Source: Mesorhizobium sp. M2E.F.Ca.ET.219.01.1.1
Lineage (GTDB): Bacteria; Pseudomonadota; Alphaproteobacteria; Rhizobiales; Rhizobiaceae
Direction of reading: 5' to 3'
DNA length: 64,000 nucleotides
Assembly: GCF_004016445.2 (NCBI RefSeq)
Contig: NZ_SADT02000007.1
Span: 339,099-403,098 of the forward strand
The notes beneath the pieces are model-generated. The model saw only the letters and a program-made list of their open reading frames with translations. It was not told where the DNA came from and made no database searches. Shown piece after piece: positions 25,662 through 33,807 of the stretch (the stretch's first letter is position 1; each line of letters begins with the position of its first letter). The position numbers and the translations under genes were made by a program.

Positions 25662-26375
25662 TCAGTCCCCGCAGCGTTCCTCGATCTGAGCCATGCTTGC
25701 GAGGCTGATCTGCCGCTTGTTTACGATCCGGATCGTGCCGTCGGACCGCAATCTGGACAATTCCCGGCTGACCGTCTCGATGGTCAGCCCAAGAAAATCG
25801 GCGATATCGGTGCGTGTCAGCGGCAGGTCGAAGCTTATCGGGCTTGCCGGATGGTGTGCGGGATCGGTGTTTCTGGCGACCATGAGGAGGAAGCTTGCGA
25901 GCTTCTCCGACGCGGTCTTGCGCCCCAGCGCCGCCATCCAGTCGCGTGCTTCATCAAGCTCGTTCAGCGTATGTTTCAGCAGCAGACGTCCAAGCTCCGG
26001 CATCTCGTTTGCCATCCGGTCGATGATCACCTTGGGAAACGAGCACAGTGCCACATTCGTCAAGGCTTCTGCCCTGATCGGCTTTTTTGCCTCGAACGGT
26101 CGGCCCAGGAAATCGGGCGCGAAATGGAACCCGACAATCTGCTGACGACCATCCGAGAGATTTCTCGTGAGCTTGACCACGCCGGACAGAAGGTTGGAGT
26201 AGGTTCCGTCGTCGGGCAGTTCCGTGCCTGCCGGAACCTCATGCCTGGACGAGGCTTTGGCCAACTCGGCGAGTTGGCGGGCGTTGAAGGCGCCGCATAA
26301 TCCATCCTGCCGCGCTTCGCAGGATTTGCAAATTGCGGGGACGTCGGCCTGTTGAACATCCTGTCTGGCGGTCAT
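25662..26375 (-). CDS. fnrN: oxygen-sensing FNR-family regulator FnrN
   Basis: CRP/FNR regulator that binds a [4Fe-4S] cluster and activates anaerobox promoters when oxygen falls. The 237-residue protein has the N-terminal cluster cysteines Cys16, Cys19 and Cys27 (CKSCEARQDGLC, C-x2-C-x7-C) and a central Cys111 (VALCSFPK), an effector beta-roll, and a DNA-recognition helix LTIETVSRELSRLR with the E-SR contacts of FNR. ATG 26375 was chosen over a longer frame opening. The perfect box 58 bp upstream suggests autoregulation, as known for R. leguminosarum fnrN. Confidence 0.94.
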   Translation of the reverse strand: MTARQDVQQADVPAICKSCEARQDGLCGAFNARQLAELAKASSRHEVPAGTELPDDGTYSNLLSGVVKLTRNLSDGRQQIVGFHFAPDFLGRPFEAKKPIRAEALTNVALCSFPKVIIDRMANEMPELGRLLLKHTLNELDEARDWMAALGRKTASEKLASFLLMVARNTDPAHHPASPISFDLPLTRTDIADFLGLTIETVSRELSRLRSDGTIRIVNKRQISLASMAQIEERCGD

Positions 26376-26418
26376 TGCGACGCCCGTGGTCAAATAGGAG
26401 CGGCAATCTGCCCGGGTT

Positions 26419-26447
26419 TTGACCTGAGTCGCCTTGATCGAGATCAA
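26419..26447. promoter_or_regulatory. perfect FNR box plus a weak second site, fnrN-hemN promoter
   Basis: The perfect palindrome TTGAT-CGAG-ATCAA is at 26434-26447, 58 bp before fnrN and 35 bp before hemN. A weaker TTGAC-CTGA-GTCGC is at 26419-26432. Rhizobial fnrN promoters can carry two such sites, allowing activation and self-repression; the weak one is better placed for hemN. Confidence 0.8.
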
Positions 26448-26482
26448 GGTTTTGCCGGCGTCGTTCGGGCAGTTTGATCGTC

Positions 26483-27862
26483 ATGACCCCGCCCGCCGCC
26501 TCCATCGATCCGCCGCGCCCAGCTCAGACCGTGAGCCCTGGCGACAACGTGCCGCGTTACACGAGCTATCCCACGGCGCCGCATTTTCATCCGGGCGTTG
26601 ACGCGGTCACGGTTCGCGGGTGGATGGACGCGCTCGAAGGCGATGACGAGATATCGCTGTATCTCCATATTCCCTATTGCGACCGGCTGTGCTGGTTCTG
26701 CGCCTGCCACACCAAGCAGACACGCCACTATGCACCCGTGGCCACCTTCCTGCGCTCGCTCCACCAGGAGATTGAAACGGTCGGCGGCCTTGTGAGCGGC
26801 CGTGGCAGGGTCCGCGCCGTTCATTTCGGTGGCGGCTCCCCGACAATGCTGAAGCCCGACGACATCCTCACGCTCGGAAAGGCGTTGCGGGATCAATTCG
26901 ACTTCCTCGACGATGCCAGCCTCAGTATCGAGATCGACCCCAACGATATGGATGAGGGTCGGCTGGATGCGTTTGCCGCGATCGGCATGACAAGGGCGAG
27001 TCTCGGTGTCCAGGATTTCGATCCCAAGGTGCAGAAGGCGATCAATCGCGAGCAGAGTTTCGCGCTGACCAAGAGCATCGTCGATGCGGTGCGGGCGCGG
27101 GGCGTCACATCCGTCAACCTGGACCTGCTCTACGGCCTGCCGCATCAGACCGGCAAGAGCGTCGCGGCGACCGTTGCCCAGGCGCTGACATTGGCGCCGG
27201 ACAGGCTTGCGCTGTTCGGCTACGCGCATGTGCCGTGGTTCAAGAAGCATCAGACGATGATCGACGAAGCCTGGCTGCCCGACTCCGTCGCGCGCCTGGC
27301 GCAGTCGCGGCTTGCCGCGCAGCTGATTGTCGATGCCGGCTACGAGGCATTGGGATTGGACCATTTCGCAAAGCCGGGCGACACGCTGGCGGTTGCCGCC
27401 CGCGCTGGCAAGATCCGGCGCAATTTCCAGGGCTACACCGAGGACCAGTGCGAAACCCTGATCGGTCTCGGCCCTTCGTCGATCAGCCGGTATCGCCAGG
27501 GTCATGCACAAAACATCGTTGCGACTGGCGAATACCAGAAAGCCGTGGATTCGGGAGAGCTGGCGATAGCCCGCGGCATAGAATTCAGCGTCGAAGATGA
27601 GGCGCGCGGCTGGGTCATCGAGCGCCTGATGTGCAGCTTCGCCTTCTCGGCGGTAGAGCTTGTCGAACGCTTTGGACATGTCGGCCAAAGGCTGCTTTGC
27701 GAAGCGAGCCGACTGGCCATCAGCGGCGCGGGCCAGCTTCTTCGGCTGGAAGGCGACAACTTCGTCGTGCCGCCTGCGAGCCGTCCGCTCGTCCGCACGG
27801 TGGCGGCGAAATTCGACAAATACCTCAGCAATGGAACCGGCAGGCATTCGGTAGCAGTTTGA
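26483..27862 (+). CDS. hemN: oxygen-independent coproporphyrinogen III dehydrogenase HemN
   Basis: Radical SAM enzyme that converts coproporphyrinogen III to protoporphyrinogen IX without oxygen, so haem can be made at low O2. The 459-residue protein has VPRYTSYPTAPHFHPGV, the cluster motif Cys66-x3-Cys70-x2-Cys73 (CDRLCWFCACHTK), and the GGGSPT SAM motif. Its length and CxxxCxxCxC pattern identify true HemN rather than HemW. It is divergent from fnrN and shares its promoter region. ATG 26483 is used. Confidence 0.95.
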   Translation: MTPPAASIDPPRPAQTVSPGDNVPRYTSYPTAPHFHPGVDAVTVRGWMDALEGDDEISLYLHIPYCDRLCWFCACHTKQTRHYAPVATFLRSLHQEIETVGGLVSGRGRVRAVHFGGGSPTMLKPDDILTLGKALRDQFDFLDDASLSIEIDPNDMDEGRLDAFAAIGMTRASLGVQDFDPKVQKAINREQSFALTKSIVDAVRARGVTSVNLDLLYGLPHQTGKSVAATVAQALTLAPDRLALFGYAHVPWFKKHQTMIDEAWLPDSVARLAQSRLAAQLIVDAGYEALGLDHFAKPGDTLAVAARAGKIRRNFQGYTEDQCETLIGLGPSSISRYRQGHAQNIVATGEYQKAVDSGELAIARGIEFSVEDEARGWVIERLMCSFAFSAVELVERFGHVGQRLLCEASRLAISGAGQLLRLEGDNFVVPPASRPLVRTVAAKFDKYLSNGTGRHSVAV

Positions 27863-27881
27863 ATGGGCTTGAGGCCGCGGG

Positions 27882-28313
27882 TCAGAAATGCTCGCCCACC
27901 CTGAACGGCCCGACACGGGTGCCGGCCGCGATCAGATAGGCGGTCGACCAGCCGATCAGCAGAAAGCCGTTGATCCCTTCCAGGGCCGCCAGCACGCGCC
28001 AGCCATGAGCCGGCACGACATCGCCATATCCGACCGTCGAGAAGGTGATGGTCGAGAAGTAGAGCGCGGTCTCGAAATCGCTGAAGATTCCGAGCAGCCG
28101 GTAGATCCCGGCCCATAGCCAGACTTCCGCCGTCATAACCGCAAAAAGTCCCATCACGACCGTGATCATGGCGATGATCCGGCTGCGCCTCCCGTGCATC
28201 CGGAACAGCGCAACGAGTCGGGACATCACGTAAGTGATCGCGATAAGGCCGAAAGTGTGGATCAGGACCGTCAGGCTGATGACGATCGTGCCGACGAAAA
28301 GATTGAGGATCAT
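27882..28313 (-). CDS. two-helix potassium channel
   Basis: A 143-residue membrane protein with the selectivity filter TFSTVGYGDVVP (about residue 95), a preceding pore helix and about three to four hydrophobic segments. It has no cytoplasmic RCK domain, so it is a minimal Kch/KcsA-like ion channel. It converges with hemN and has an FNR-like palindrome 33 bp upstream, implying expression at low oxygen, perhaps to adjust membrane potential when respiration slows. That role is inference. Confidence 0.85.
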   Translation of the reverse strand: MILNLFVGTIVISLTVLIHTFGLIAITYVMSRLVALFRMHGRRSRIIAMITVVMGLFAVMTAEVWLWAGIYRLLGIFSDFETALYFSTITFSTVGYGDVVPAHGWRVLAALEGINGFLLIGWSTAYLIAAGTRVGPFRVGEHF

Positions 28314-28346
28314 TCGAAGACACTACGGCCCGAAGCACCCTGTTCC

Positions 28347-28360
28347 TTGCGCCAGATCAA
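28347..28360. promoter_or_regulatory. FNR-like box (TTGCG-CCAG-ATCAA)
   Basis: The right arm is perfect, the left arm is TTGCG. It lies 33 bp before the channel gene. The same left arm recurs before the phosphoketolase gene. Confidence 0.6.
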
Positions 28361-28445
28361 ACCTCCCGGTCAGGCTGTCCGTGAGACGCGCTTACTGGCC
28401 GCTCGTGGGCGCTTGCAGCGACGTGCCCAGTTTCAAGACGAAAAT

Positions 28446-28480
28446 GGCCGGGTCAGACCTCTCCCAAGGTCCGCCCGGCC
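28446..28480 (-). terminator. terminator after pseudoazurin gene
   Basis: A long hairpin, GGCCGGG/CCCGGCC with an inner 7-bp stem and 6-base loop, followed on the minus strand by ATTTTCG. A second hairpin (9-bp stem GCTTCCGGC) lies at 28484-28509, between it and the stop codon. Confidence 0.7.
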
Positions 28481-28528
28481 TGTGCTTCCGGCCCGCCATT
28501 GCCGGAAGCAGCCCCCCATTCTGTCGGA

Positions 28529-28975
28529 TCAGTTCGAAGCGGTTTTGGTCGCCTCGGCGAATAGTTCGGCAAAGACGGGCTTTGCCTTGCCGACCTGCTT
28601 GACGGCTTCCGCCGCCGCCAGGTTGACCGGCTTGCCGACGACGATCAGCGCCACCATGCCCATGCCGTAGTGGGGAGCGCATCTCACGCCATAGACACCT
28701 TCCTTGGTGAGGGTGACCGTGATCTCCTCGCTCGGCTTGCCCTTGAAGGGCTCGGCGCCGTCCGGGAGCATTCCATTGATGATCTCGGCATTGTGGGTCT
28801 TGTCGGTCGGCACGAACTTGATCGTGTCGCCGGGCGCAGCCCGCACGAAGTTGGGCTGGAAGACCATCGCGCCCTTGTCACCCTTGTTCAGCATCTGGAC
28901 GACATGTTCTTCGGCATTTGCAGCGCCTGCAATTGAAAGCAACGCGATCGCCGCGGCAATGAGGGGCAGTTTCAT
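28529..28975 (-). CDS. pseudoazurin (type 1 copper protein)
   Basis: Periplasmic one-electron carrier. The 148-residue precursor has a signal peptide (cleavage after ANA, residue 21) and the four copper ligands His61 (KTHNAE), Cys99, His102 and Met107 (CAPHYGMGM); the 38-residue and 8-residue spacings equal those of classical pseudoazurin. Pseudoazurins feed electrons to nitrite or nitrous-oxide reductase, neither of which is in the window; here it might feed the cbb3 branch or a reductase elsewhere. The upstream palindrome TTGCG-CTGG-CGCAA resembles NnrR sites. Confidence 0.94.
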   Translation of the reverse strand: MKLPLIAAAIALLSIAGAANAEEHVVQMLNKGDKGAMVFQPNFVRAAPGDTIKFVPTDKTHNAEIINGMLPDGAEPFKGKPSEEITVTLTKEGVYGVRCAPHYGMGMVALIVVGKPVNLAAAEAVKQVGKAKPVFAELFAEATKTASN

Positions 28976-29049
28976 CGGAATAGTCCTTTCTTTGGTTCAC
29001 CACGGCATCGACCGTTGCGCCCTTCTAGTTCGTCGGACGCCTCGGCGAT

Positions 29050-29063
29050 TTGCGCTGGCGCAA
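29050..29063. promoter_or_regulatory. NnrR/FNR-like palindrome (TTGCG-CTGG-CGCAA)
   Basis: A fully symmetric 14-bp site 74 bp before the pseudoazurin gene. TTGCG-N4-CRCAA-like sites are associated with the nitric-oxide regulator NnrR in denitrifying Alphaproteobacteria; whether this strain has NnrR cannot be seen. Confidence 0.5.
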
Positions 29064-29314
29064 ATTGCAGGAGGAAAAGATCGACCGATGGACGGCGAAC
29101 CGCAGGGGATGATGCGGATCGGTTCAGCTGCCGGTGGCAGGTCCTCCGGGACCAAGTCCTGTTGGGGCATGGGCGCGTTGCGCTTTTGAAGTCGGGAAGG
29201 CCGTTGGCAGGTCTTGATCGACCGTCGATTGCCGGCCTGTCCATTTCCGAGGGGATCGCTGAAGCCGCAGCTCCACCTCGCGTTCCGGTGTTTCCCTCAT
29301 CCTGCCTCGCCATT

Positions 29315-29328
29315 TTGCGATGGATCAA
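29315..29328. promoter_or_regulatory. FNR-like box (TTGCG-ATGG-ATCAA)
   Basis: Perfect right arm, left arm TTGCG, 129 bp before the phosphoketolase gene. Confidence 0.6.
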
Positions 29329-29457
29329 AGCCCGCCGGCTCCTTGCCGGATAGATGGATAGCGCGCCCGGTCGTGACATGGACCGGTCATGAACCGGTGG
29401 CAGCCTTGACGCGTTGTGCTTCATCCGGATCGGTTCAACCCAGCGAAGGAGTCGGAA

Positions 29458-31839
29458 ATGACCGAGCATCCCAGCACCAATCGCTTGTCCGCGCAGGAAC
29501 TGCAAGACATCGATGCCTACTGGCGTGCCGCCAACTACCTGACCATCGGGCAGATCTACCTGCTCGACAATCCGCTGCTTCGCGAACCCCTTCGGCTGGA
29601 GCATGTCAAGCCAAGGCTGCTCGGCCACTGGGGGACCTCGCCGGGTCTCAGCTTCATCTATGCGCATCTCAACCGCGCCATCAGGCAGCGCGATGCCAAT
29701 GTCATCTATGTCTGCGGTCCCGGCCATGGCGGGCCGGCGATGGTGGCGAACACCTATCTCGAGGGCACCTACAGCGAGACCAATCCGGACATCGCGCTGG
29801 GCGAGGCCGGAATGAAGAAGCTCTTCCGCCAGTTCTCGTTTCCTGGCGGCATCCCGAGCCATGCGGCGCCTGATGTGCCCGGCTCGATCCATGAAGGCGG
29901 GGAGCTTGGCTACGCGCTCTCGCACGCTTATGGCGCGGCCTTCGACAACCCGGACCTTGTCGTCGCCTGCGTCGTTGGCGACGGTGAGGCGGAAACCGGG
30001 CCGCTCGCCACCTCCTGGCATTCCAACAAGTTCCTCAACCCGGCGCTTGACGGCGCGGTGCTGCCGATCCTCCACCTCAACGGCTACAAGATCGCCAATC
30101 CTACCATTCTGGCTCGCATCCCCGAGGAAGAGCTGCGTGCGCTGTTCATCGGCTACGGTTACGAGCCGCTGTTCGTCGAAGGTGACGATCCAGCGTTGAT
30201 GCATGAGCGGATGGCGGTCGTGCTCGACGATGCCCTGGACCGCATCAAGGCGATCCAGGATGCGGCCCGCAGCGGCGCGAAGACCGCGCAGCCGCGGCCG
30301 AAATGGCCGATGATCGTGCTGCGAAGCCCGAAGGGCTGGACCGGTCCCAAGGAGGTCGACGGGCTCAAGACCGAGGGATTCTGGCGCGCCCACCAGGTCC
30401 CGCTCTCCGGCCTCGCCGAAAACCCCGAGCATCTGAGGATGCTCGAGGAGTGGATGAGAAGCTACCGGCCCGAAGAGCTTTTCGATGCCGCCGGCGCGCC
30501 CGTGGCCGCGATCCGCGCCACCGCGCCGCAAGGCGACAGGCGCATGAGCGCCAATCCGCATGCCAATGGCGGTCTGTTACGGCGGTCTCTCGAGCTCCCA
30601 GGCCTGGATGAGCATGCCGTCCAGGTCGATCGGCCCGGCGGCGTCAAGGCAGAGTCGACCCGTGTCATGGGCCGCTTCCTGCGCGACGTCATGACGTTGA
30701 ACAGGGCTGCCAGGAACTTCCGCATCGTCGGGCCCGACGAGACGGCCTCGAACCGGTGGCAGGATGTCTTCGAGGTCACGGAGCGCGCCTGGATGGAAAA
30801 GATCCTTCCCGAGGATGTCCATCTGGCGCGGGAGGGCAGGGTTATGGAGATTCTATCCGAGCATACGTGCCAGGGTTGGCTGGAAGGTTACCTGCTGACC
30901 GGGCGCCACGGCTTCTTCTCCTGCTACGAGGCCTTCACGCACATAGTCGATTCCATGTTCAACCAGCATGCGAAATGGCTGGACGCCTGCCGCAAGCTCG
31001 CCTGGCGGCGGCCGATCGCTTCGCTGAACTATCTGTTGTCCAGCCATGTCTGGCAGCAGGAGCACAATGGCTTCAGCCATCAGGATCCAGGCTTCATCGA
31101 CGTGGCGCTGAACAAGAAGGCGGATGTCGTGCGCGTCTACCTGCCGGCGGACGCCAACAGCCTGCTTTGCGTGACCAACCATGTGCTTAAGACATGGAAC
31201 CGCATCAATGTCATCGTCGCCGGCAAGGCAAATTCCTGGCAGTGGCTGTCCATTGACGAGGCGAAAGTCCACTGCGGCGCCGGCATCGGCATATGGCAAT
31301 GGGCATCGACCGACGGCGGGGCCGAGCCGGATGTGGTGATGGCCTGCGCCGGCGACGTGCCGACGCTCGAAACGCTGGCCGCCGTTCAGATCTTGAGGCG
31401 CCACATTCCCAACCTCAAGGTCCGTGTGGTGAACATTGTCGATCTGATGACGCTGCAGCCGAAGGAACATCACCCGCACGGGCTGTCGGACCGCGAGTTC
31501 GACGCGTTGTTCACCAGGGATAAGCCTGTCATCTTCGCCTATCACGGCTATCCGTGGACCATCCACCGCCTCACCTACCGGCGGACCAATCACGACAACA
31601 TCCATGTGCGCGGCTACAATGAGGAAGGGACGACGACGACGCCGTTCGATATGACCGTGCTGAACGGGCTCGACCGCTATCATCTTGTGCTGAGCGTGCT
31701 CGACCGCATTCCCGAGCCGGCCGGCGCGCACATCCAGCTGAGGCAGGCCATGGAAGGCAAGCTGATCGAGCACGGAGCCTATATCCGCAAGCACGGGCAG
31801 GACATGCCCGAGATACTCGGCTGGAAGTGGGAGCGGTAG
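29458..31839 (+). CDS. xfp: xylulose-5-P/fructose-6-P phosphoketolase
   Basis: Thiamine-diphosphate enzyme that splits xylulose-5-P (or fructose-6-P) with phosphate into acetyl-phosphate and glyceraldehyde-3-P (or erythrose-4-P). The 793-residue protein has the typical signatures HWGTSPGLSFIYAHLNR, EGGELGYALSHAYGAAFD and VVGDGEAETGPLATSWHSNK (TPP site), and QEHNGFSHQDPGFI. The ATG at 29458 follows AAGGAG. Acetate kinase follows 62 bp downstream, so the pair yields ATP and acetate from sugar phosphate without respiration. An FNR-like box upstream supports use at low oxygen. Confidence 0.96.
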   Translation: MTEHPSTNRLSAQELQDIDAYWRAANYLTIGQIYLLDNPLLREPLRLEHVKPRLLGHWGTSPGLSFIYAHLNRAIRQRDANVIYVCGPGHGGPAMVANTYLEGTYSETNPDIALGEAGMKKLFRQFSFPGGIPSHAAPDVPGSIHEGGELGYALSHAYGAAFDNPDLVVACVVGDGEAETGPLATSWHSNKFLNPALDGAVLPILHLNGYKIANPTILARIPEEELRALFIGYGYEPLFVEGDDPALMHERMAVVLDDALDRIKAIQDAARSGAKTAQPRPKWPMIVLRSPKGWTGPKEVDGLKTEGFWRAHQVPLSGLAENPEHLRMLEEWMRSYRPEELFDAAGAPVAAIRATAPQGDRRMSANPHANGGLLRRSLELPGLDEHAVQVDRPGGVKAESTRVMGRFLRDVMTLNRAARNFRIVGPDETASNRWQDVFEVTERAWMEKILPEDVHLAREGRVMEILSEHTCQGWLEGYLLTGRHGFFSCYEAFTHIVDSMFNQHAKWLDACRKLAWRRPIASLNYLLSSHVWQQEHNGFSHQDPGFIDVALNKKADVVRVYLPADANSLLCVTNHVLKTWNRINVIVAGKANSWQWLSIDEAKVHCGAGIGIWQWASTDGGAEPDVVMACAGDVPTLETLAAVQILRRHIPNLKVRVVNIVDLMTLQPKEHHPHGLSDREFDALFTRDKPVIFAYHGYPWTIHRLTYRRTNHDNIHVRGYNEEGTTTTPFDMTVLNGLDRYHLVLSVLDRIPEPAGAHIQLRQAMEGKLIEHGAYIRKHGQDMPEILGWKWER

Positions 31840-31901
31840 TCGATGACGAGGCGCCGGGTTGAGAGGATCGGGCTTGCACAAGCGGCTGGGACCGGCCGGT
31901 C

Positions 31902-33080
31902 ATGACCGATGCAATTCTCATCCTCAATGGCGGCTCATCAAGCCTGAAGTTCGCCGTCTTCCAATGGCGCGACGACCTCCATCTGCTGGTGCGGGGCAGC
32001 GTCTCGTCGATCGGCGAGCGGCCCCGGCTCCATGTCGCGCCCACGGCAATGACGCCGCCATTCGACAGGAGCCTTGGCGAACAGCCGATCTCCATCGGCA
32101 CGGCGTTCGAAGCCGTTGCGTCCTATCTTGCGGACCGCGGCCTCCTTCGCCGGGTGCGCCGGGTCGGGCATCGCATCGTGCATGGCGGCCGGGAGTTTGC
32201 CCGCGCGACGCCGCTCGACGAGCGCACGCTGGGTGCCTTGCGCCGGCTCGAGCCGCTCGCCCCGATTCATCAGGCGATCAACCTGGAGCTCGTCGATCTG
32301 GCCAGCCGCTTCCTGCCTGGCACCATGCAGGTCGGCTGCTTCGATACTGCCTTCCACGCGGCGCGGCCCGAGCACGCAAGGCTTTATGGCCTGCCGCACG
32401 AGATGGCGGAGCAAGGCATCGTCTCCTACGGTTTCCATGGGCTCTCCTACAGCCATATCGCCAGCGAGCTGCACAACCGTTACGGCACCGCCGCCGGCGG
32501 CCGGACGATCGTTGCCCATCTCGGCAGCGGCGCAAGCCTGTGCGCGATGAAGGCAGGCGTAAGCCACGCCACCACGATGGGCTTCTCGACGCTTGACGGC
32601 CTTGTCATGAGCACGCGTTGCGGCGCGATCGATCCCGGTATCCTCCTGCACCTTCTGCAGGACCGGAAGCTGTCGTCGGACGAACTTGCCGAGCTGCTCT
32701 ATCAGCGATCCGGTCTGCTGGGCGTATCCGGCATCTCGGGAAACATGCAGACGCTGCTTGCATCGAAAGACCCTGCGGCGATGCGCGCCGTCGATCTTTT
32801 CGTCTATCGTGTCGGGCGCGAGATTGGATCGCTTGCCGCGGCGATAGGCGGGCTCGACACCCTGGTGTTCACGGCGGGCATCGGCGAGCATGCGCCCGCG
32901 ATCCGGCAGGGCATCTGCGAAGCCGCGGGATGGCTCGGCGTCTCGCTCGACAAGGAGTTGAACGCGCAGGGCGAGGAACTGGTCAGCGCCCCGGATTCCC
33001 TGGTCGACGTGCTTGTCATTCCCGCCGACGAGGAGCGTGCGGTGGCCGCTGAGTTGCTCGGCTTCGAAGGCAAAGACTAA
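31902..33080 (+). CDS. ackA: acetate kinase
   Basis: Transfers phosphate from acetyl-phosphate to ADP. The 392-residue protein opens with ILILNGGSSSLKFAVFQ and contains VGHRIVHGG, GFHGLSYSHIA, HLGSGASLCAMKAG and TAGIGEHAPAIR, all acetate kinase signatures. No phosphotransacetylase is nearby, so acetyl-phosphate should come from the phosphoketolase just upstream. A hairpin follows the stop. Confidence 0.96.
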   Translation: MTDAILILNGGSSSLKFAVFQWRDDLHLLVRGSVSSIGERPRLHVAPTAMTPPFDRSLGEQPISIGTAFEAVASYLADRGLLRRVRRVGHRIVHGGREFARATPLDERTLGALRRLEPLAPIHQAINLELVDLASRFLPGTMQVGCFDTAFHAARPEHARLYGLPHEMAEQGIVSYGFHGLSYSHIASELHNRYGTAAGGRTIVAHLGSGASLCAMKAGVSHATTMGFSTLDGLVMSTRCGAIDPGILLHLLQDRKLSSDELAELLYQRSGLLGVSGISGNMQTLLASKDPAAMRAVDLFVYRVGREIGSLAAAIGGLDTLVFTAGIGEHAPAIRQGICEAAGWLGVSLDKELNAQGEELVSAPDSLVDVLVIPADEERAVAAELLGFEGKD

Positions 33081-33086
33081 ATGATT

Positions 33087-33117
33087 TCGCCCGGAAGCGG
33101 GCGGCGTTTCCGGGCGA
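33087..33117 (+). terminator. hairpin after ackA
   Basis: 10-bp stem TCGCCCGGAA/TTCCGGGCGA with an 11-base GC-rich loop, 7 bp after the ackA stop. No T tract follows, so termination strength is uncertain. Confidence 0.5.
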
Positions 33118-33145
33118 TATCATCAAAACAAAGGCGAGGCGCCTT

Positions 33146-33250
33146 AGAACAGTTCAGCGTTTGATAGGGCCGCTGAACTGGCTCCAGCCTCTTGTTTTTA
33201 CGCAATTCCGGACGGAAAACCGCTGCGCACTTTTCCTGGAATTGCCCTAG
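33146..33250. repeat. intergenic palindromic repeat, family A copy 1
   Basis: Two-hairpin element: CAGTTCAGCG (33150-33159) pairs with CGCTGAACTG (33171-33180), and GCAATTCC pairs with GGAATTGC around 33202-33246. The stretch CTTGTTTT..ACGCAATT through TTTTCCTGGAATTGC is shared with 42076-42127. It sits between convergent genes and overlaps the end of the acetyltransferase gene by 4 bp. Confidence 0.8.
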
Positions 33251-33762
33251 CCCGGCAGCGCGGCGCCGAGCTTCCGCTGAACCAGGACGAGCGTCGGGTC
33301 GTCGGGATCCGTCGTGACGATGAAGCCCATCTCGCGCTCGAGTTCGATCGCAGCGCGGTTTTCGCGGCTCTCGATCGACTCGATCGTCTCTACGCCATGA
33401 TCGTCGGCATAACGCGCGACATAGCCGAGAAATTCCCAGCTGACGCCGAGATGCTTGCGATCCTCGCGGATGCAGATGGCGACTTCGCCACGCCGATCGG
33501 CCGGATCCGCGGCGAGGGTCGCCACCGCGATCAGCATTCCGTCGGTGGAGAAGGCGAGAAAATTATGGACATGCGGATCGTCGGAGCGGGTCATCGCCAC
33601 CAGCCGCTCGTGCGAAACTTCCTTCACCGCTCCGAGGAAGCGGAAACGCAGATCCTCCGGTGTCACATGGGTGAAGAACTCAGCGAGGATCGGCTCATCG
33701 TCGGGACGCGCCCGACGCACTTCGAAGCGAAATCCGGTGTGGGTCGTAAGCATGGTTTTCAT
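33247..33762 (-). CDS. GNAT-family acetyltransferase
   Basis: A 171-residue protein with one GNAT fold, beginning FEVRRARPDDEPILAEFFTHVTPEDLRFRFLGAVKEVSHE. This is clearly similar to the C-terminal domain of the Pat-like protein at 39350 (HIRPIMPADVALYPAFLARISPDDLRLRF), so it may acetylate protein lysines. The acetyl-CoA loop is degenerate (CIREDRKHLGVSWEFL in place of the usual R/Q-x2-G-x-G/A). The start ATG at 33762 follows AAGGAG. It lies directly downstream of fixK on the same strand (45-bp gap), so it is probably co-transcribed under FixJ control. Confidence 0.82.
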   Translation of the reverse strand: MKTMLTTHTGFRFEVRRARPDDEPILAEFFTHVTPEDLRFRFLGAVKEVSHERLVAMTRSDDPHVHNFLAFSTDGMLIAVATLAADPADRRGEVAICIREDRKHLGVSWEFLGYVARYADDHGVETIESIESRENRAAIELEREMGFIVTTDPDDPTLVLVQRKLGAALPG

Positions 33763-33807
33763 TTTCAACTCCTTTTCAGGATTGATGCGCGGATTGGCGC
33801 AATGGCC

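Larger units (their letters stand above)
28976..29457. other. 482-bp intergenic promoter region without a supported gene
   Basis: Separates pseudoazurin from phosphoketolase. It contains two palindromes (29050-29063 and 29315-29328). A reading at 29015-29353 has no ribosome site or family pattern and is not called. Confidence 0.6.

Noticed and set aside
28972..30561. 529-residue minus-strand reading over the phosphoketolase 5' half
   Set aside because: Overlaps a strong family match on the plus strand; its composition is that of an antisense frame.
33760..33807. FNR box in the gap between fixK and the GNAT gene (TTGATGCGCGGATTGG)
   Set aside because: Only the left half matches; the right half and spacing are wrong.
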